Under the pieces are notes generated by a model. The model worked only from the letters and a program-made list of their open reading frames with translations, was not told the origin of the DNA and searched no databases. The position numbers were made by a program, and so were the translations under genes. This document shows positions 15,583 through 18,858 of a stretch of DNA of 18,858 nt, piece by piece. Position 1 is the first letter of the stretch, and each line of letters begins with the position of its first letter. The DNA comes from Thiomonas sp. GTDB lineage: Bacteria > Pseudomonadota > Gammaproteobacteria > Burkholderiales > Burkholderiaceae_C. The stretch is from NCBI GenBank assembly GCA_028706735.1, contig JAQTVS010000013.1, forward strand, positions 1 to 18,858. Reading direction: 5' to 3'.

Positions 15583-15686
15583 GGTGATGGCTCCGGGAAT
15601 CTGTATGGGCTTGGTGCTGCGCTTCATCCAATCATCTCCATCATAGGCGAGTCACCTGCATGCGTCGTGCGGTCTGCGCGGCCGAG

Positions 15687-16700
15687 TCAGGCTGAATGAA
15701 TCAAGGCAACAGGCTCCGGCGCCAACAGAGTGCCGTCGCGCAGCCCGCGTGCGGTCGCCAAGGTCAGCCAGCCAATGATCACCGAGGCCAGCGCCAATGC
15801 GAGGATGGCAAAGGTCTGCATGGCTCCGTTTTGGGAGACGAGCGCCACTTGCATGGACAACCCGGCAAACGCGGCCAGCGGGAAGGACAGCGCCCAGTGC
15901 CCGATCGTGAACGCCTCCTGCATCATCGGCTTGAAGGACAGAAAGCTCAGCACGACAAAAAACAGCGCAATCCCCCAGGCCCCTTCAAGCACTTCGACGG
16001 GGGCGCCAATCTGCGCCAGTCCAAGCCCCCCTGCCGCCGGCGGGGCGATGCTGATGAACAGCATGGGCAACAGCTTGCGCGGGAGCATGCCATAGGCCGC
16101 AACGCGCACCATGAACAACAACTGCACGATTGGAAAAAAGAACGCTCCCACGGCCCACTGCGCCACGGACCAAGTGGAGTAGCCCAAAGCAACGCCGGCA
16201 TATGGCACAACGACATTGCCCGCCGCAGCGAGAAACAGCGCGGGTGTGACGCCCGCCCAGTTCGGCCCCTTGTCGTTGGCCGCCTGCAGGCGAAAACGGT
16301 GGAACACCCAGACTGTCACCGCGAGTTGCGCCAGCGCGCCGATCATCCAGAACCCGGCCATCCAGGCGTTGTTTGCGCCAAGCACCTGCACAGCGAATCC
16401 CGCCACCACCAGCATGGCCATGGGAATCATGGCGAGCAGCGGATGGCGGACGGGGTGGCGCAAGTCGGCAAGCAGATCGGGGGTGTGCCGTTGCAGGCGG
16501 ATGCCGGTCAGGACAAGCAAAATGCCCAGCGCGCCGATGGCCGCCCAGCCCAGTCCTTGTGCAATGCCTGCAGCGGGTGCACCGAGCAAGGGCGTGGCCT
16601 GGTGCCAGGCCAGGCCCAGCCCGCCCCAGCCCATGACCAGCGCGAACCAGCCGGGAGCAAGGAATTTAAGCCGCGGCGGCACGGTGCGGGCCATGGTCAT
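15687..16700 (-). CDS. SLAC1/TDT-family anion channel protein
   Basis: This is a 337-residue membrane protein with about ten hydrophobic helices and short loops, the fold expected of the tellurite-resistance/dicarboxylate (TDT) and SLAC1 family. Known members include plant anion channels, TehA and the yeast sulfite exporter Ssu1. The N-terminus LKFLAPGWFALVMGWGGLGLAW is characteristic of the bacterial SLAC1 group. Further markers are GNVVVPYAGVALGYS, FIVQLLF-like and IAPPAAGGLGLAQIG in the middle, and FTIGHWALSFPLAAFAGLS near the end. The ATG at 16700 lies 6 bases after the DUF2892 stop; a second ATG at 16694 is possible. The transported anion is not known. Context in an RND/CsoR operon suggests export under stress. 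Confidence 0.83.
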   Translation of the reverse strand: MTMARTVPPRLKFLAPGWFALVMGWGGLGLAWHQATPLLGAPAAGIAQGLGWAAIGALGILLVLTGIRLQRHTPDLLADLRHPVRHPLLAMIPMAMLVVAGFAVQVLGANNAWMAGFWMIGALAQLAVTVWVFHRFRLQAANDKGPNWAGVTPALFLAAAGNVVVPYAGVALGYSTWSVAQWAVGAFFFPIVQLLFMVRVAAYGMLPRKLLPMLFISIAPPAAGGLGLAQIGAPVEVLEGAWGIALFFVVLSFLSFKPMMQEAFTIGHWALSFPLAAFAGLSMQVALVSQNGAMQTFAILALALASVIIGWLTLATARGLRDGTLLAPEPVALIHSA

Positions 16701-16706
16701 GCGCGG

Positions 16707-16931
16707 TCAGCCGCAGCAGTTGGCTTTGGAATCGGGCACGCCCAGCTTGCGCAGGAAAAAGCCCAGCGGGCACAGATTCGTGAAACCGAATTGCAGCAGA
16801 TTGGCGCCCACGAAGCCGGTGAACAGCAGGAACCACTGCGACACGAAGATCGGGCTGGCGGGCGCGCCCAGCAGCACCGAGATCAGGATGAATGTGCCGG
16901 CGATGACACGGATGTAGCGTTCGATTGTCAT
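16707..16931 (-). CDS. DUF2892 (YgaP-type) small membrane protein
   Basis: This is a 74-residue protein with two hydrophobic helices, near residues 9-23 and 31-51, matching the DUF2892 family. The same unit forms the membrane part of E. coli YgaP, where it is fused to a rhodanese domain; here it stands alone. The family motif NLCPLGFFLRKLGV follows helix 2, with Cys54. The protein ends NCCG, so Cys72 and Cys73 are vicinal near the C-terminus. GGAG at 16943-16940 lies 8 bases before the ATG at 16931. It is 37 bases after the RND stop and 6 bases before the SLAC1 start, so the three are surely cotranscribed. The biochemical role of stand-alone DUF2892 proteins is not established. Confidence 0.85.
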   Translation of the reverse strand: MTIERYIRVIAGTFILISVLLGAPASPIFVSQWFLLFTGFVGANLLQFGFTNLCPLGFFLRKLGVPDSKANCCG

Positions 16932-16968
16932 TTCAAAATCTCCAAGGTTGTGTTGTCAAGCATCAGAC

Positions 16969-18858
16969 TCAGGTGGCGTGCGCAGGTTCGGCCGGTGCGG
17001 CGGGCGCCGCGGGGGATTTTGGCGGAACCTTCGGTTTCACCCGGACCTGCCAGACGTAGTAGAGCAGAGGAATCACAATCAGGGTGAGGATGGTGGACAG
17101 CAACGTGCCGAAGATCAGCGACACGGCCAGCCCGCCGAACACGGGATCGGACACCATGATGGCGGAACCGAAGATGATGGCCAGCGCCGTGAGCAGAATG
17201 GGCCGCAGCCGCACCGCACCGGCCTGCGCCACCGACTCCTGAAGGCTGTAGCCGCGGGCACGGTAGTCGAGGATGAAGTCGATCAGCAGCAGCGAGTTGC
17301 GCACTACCACACCAGCCAGGGCGATGACTCCGATCATCGACGTGGCGGTGAACGACTGGTGTGTGATCCAGTGGCCGGGGAACACGCCAATGAGAGTCAG
17401 CGGAATGGCGCCCATCACAATGACCGGCAGCAGGAAGGACTTGTAATACGCCACCAGCAACAGGTAGATGAACACCAGCGCCACCATGAAGGCCGCGCCC
17501 AGATCGCGGAACACGTCGAGCGTCAAGCGCATTTCTCCGCCCCAGAGCAACTGATAGCCCTTGAGGTCGCTCGCCGGGGTTTCGGTGAATCCGAGGTTGC
17601 CAGTGGTGAAGGTCGTTCCGTTGGCCAGTTTCTTGCCGTCGAGCATGGAGTTCAGGCTCAGGGTGGCATAGACCGGGCTCGAATGAATCATCTCGCCTCC
17701 CACATAGACGACAGGATGCTGATCGCGGGTATAGATGGGTTTGGCCAGCGTGGCTTTCTCCACCGTGGCGATGCTTGAGAGCGGAATGACCTTGCCCTGC
17801 GCGTTCTGGATCGGCACGTCCAGCAGTTGCTGCGGGTTCTGCCGATCGACGCGCGGCACACGCACGATGATGTTGACCGGCTCCAGCGCATTGCTGTCGT
17901 GAATGGCGCCCACCTTCAGCCCTGACACATAGTTGTGCAGCAGCTGGATGACCTGCCCCGGCACGATGCCCGACATCGCCGCTTTCTGGCGGTCGATCTT
18001 GATGCGGTATTCAGAGATCGTGGAGGTCACCGAGTCGTCCCGGTTCATCAGGCCATAGGTCTTGTCGAAGTCGCCCAGCACGTCCTTGGCTGAGGCGCGC
18101 AGAGTCGCATAGCTCGGGCCATACAACTCGGCCATGACCTGCGCGCGCACCGGCGGGCCCGGAGGGGTTTCAAACAGTTTGATGAAGGTGGACGGGAAAC
18201 GTGCGCGCACCGGGGCAAGCTGTTCATAGAGCTTCTGCACGATTTCGTGAGACTCGACCGAACGCTCGCCCTTGCCCACGAGGTTCACGCGAATCTGCGC
18301 GAAATTGTCACCGCGCTTGAGCATGTCGCCGCGCACCAGCGAGGCAAAGTCGATCGGCGCCGCCTGCCCGACGAAGGTCTGGTAATCGACCACATAAGGA
18401 TTGGTGGCCAGCACATCGCCCACCGCGCGCGCCACCTGATCGGTGCGCTCCAGCGTGGAACCCGCCGGGGTATCGACCTGCACCAGAAAGGTGTTGGTGT
18501 TGTCGTTGGGCAGCATCTTGAGTTCAACGCCCAGAGCCGACAAAGGCCCGTTCATGCCCGAGGGCCGGATGAACTGCCAGGCAGGCATCAGCATGGCCAC
18601 GATCAACAGCAGCAGCACGGCAAGGAACATCAGGTTGCGTTGAACACGGTTGCGCAACAGCGGCTCGATCATTTTCAGATACGCCGTGTGCAGCTTGTCC
18701 TGCTTGTGTGCGCCCGCTTCTTCCAGGCTGCTGCTGTGCGCCAAGGCTTCGCGCATCGCTTTCTTTTTCAACCATAGCCGCGCCGCCCAGGGCACCACGG
18801 TATAAGCCAGAATGAGCGAGGCAATCATCGCCACCGGCACGTTGATGGGGATGGGGCG
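16969..18858 (-). CDS. RND efflux permease, C-terminal part (cut by window edge)
   Basis: This is the C-terminal 629 residues of an inner-membrane RND (AcrB-type) efflux permease; the frame is open to the window edge, and about 450 N-terminal residues are missing. The fragment begins in the region of TM6 (NVPVAMIASLILAYTVVPW), then TM7 (NLMFLAVLLLLIVAMLMPAW), a large periplasmic domain of about 350 residues, and TM8-12. In the TM10 motif GVIALAGVVVRNSLLLIDFI, Arg takes the place of the proton-relay Lys940 of AcrB. The TM4 aspartates are outside the window. The C-terminal tail is Pro/Ala-rich (PPKSPAAPAAPAEPAHAT). An adaptor protein gene would be expected upstream. DUF2892 follows after 37 bases. 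The substrate is not readable from sequence. Confidence 0.92.
   Translation of the reverse strand, partial: RPIPINVPVAMIASLILAYTVVPWAARLWLKKKAMREALAHSSSLEEAGAHKQDKLHTAYLKMIEPLLRNRVQRNLMFLAVLLLLIVAMLMPAWQFIRPSGMNGPLSALGVELKMLPNDNTNTFLVQVDTPAGSTLERTDQVARAVGDVLATNPYVVDYQTFVGQAAPIDFASLVRGDMLKRGDNFAQIRVNLVGKGERSVESHEIVQKLYEQLAPVRARFPSTFIKLFETPPGPPVRAQVMAELYGPSYATLRASAKDVLGDFDKTYGLMNRDDSVTSTISEYRIKIDRQKAAMSGIVPGQVIQLLHNYVSGLKVGAIHDSNALEPVNIIVRVPRVDRQNPQQLLDVPIQNAQGKVIPLSSIATVEKATLAKPIYTRDQHPVVYVGGEMIHSSPVYATLSLNSMLDGKKLANGTTFTTGNLGFTETPASDLKGYQLLWGGEMRLTLDVFRDLGAAFMVALVFIYLLLVAYYKSFLLPVIVMGAIPLTLIGVFPGHWITHQSFTATSMIGVIALAGVVVRNSLLLIDFILDYRARGYSLQESVAQAGAVRLRPILLTALAIIFGSAIMVSDPVFGGLAVSLIFGTLLSTILTLIVIPLLYYVWQVRVKPKVPPKSPAAPAAPAEPAHAT

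Noticed and set aside
15696..17087. 463-codon plus-strand frame opposite the SLAC1, DUF2892 and RND genes
   Set aside because: Three separate conserved proteins occupy the other strand; the frame is rich in Arg, Gln and His and has no domain.
1..18858. Mobile elements, tRNA genes or CRISPR arrays
   Set aside because: I saw no transposase, integrase, terminal repeats, cloverleaf sequences or regularly spaced repeats in the window.

Overview
The window is GC-rich chromosomal DNA from a proteobacterium, most likely a betaproteobacterium of the Burkholderiales. The evidence is a short-form HisG, an Mla operon that carries its own mlaA, a beta-type H-NS, a split PntA, and the run mla - ABC-2 exporter - ibaG - murA - hisG - hisD. 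A Thiomonas-like sulfur oxidiser is possible, but the genus is only an inference. I see no insertion sequence, phage gene, tRNA, rRNA or CRISPR array. Coding density is high, and most genes are on the minus strand.

Region 1 (about 1-8430, all minus strand). Transcription appears to start in the 8257-8430 gap. The order is mlaF, mlaE, mlaD, mlaA, mlaC, mlaB, an ABC-2 ATPase and permease pair, ibaG, murA, hisG and hisD (cut by the window edge). Several junctions are 4-base stop/start overlaps. The Mla genes encode retrograde phospholipid trafficking between outer and inner membranes. MurA starts peptidoglycan synthesis, IbaG is a BolA-type Fe-S partner, and HisG and HisD are the first and last enzymes of histidine synthesis.

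Region 2 (8431-10399). A TPMT-like methyltransferase on the plus strand converges on a CRP/FNR-family regulator. Next comes a small H-NS gene bounded by two clear hairpin-and-T-run terminators.

Region 3 (10400-13403, minus). The proton-translocating NAD(P) transhydrogenase is encoded by three genes, pntAA, pntAB and pntB.

Region 4 (13404-15261, plus). A NudJ-like Nudix hydrolase is followed by mnmA, the tRNA 2-thiouridylase. The same pairing occurs in E. coli. mnmA may be read from a leaderless transcript.

Region 5 (15289-18858, minus). The C-terminal half of an RND efflux permease is followed by a small DUF2892 membrane protein, a SLAC1/TDT-family anion channel and a CsoR-family repressor that lacks the usual metal-ligand set. 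This is the least conventional part of the window. It may be an export module for an anion or a reactive sulfur species, under a thiol-type sensor.
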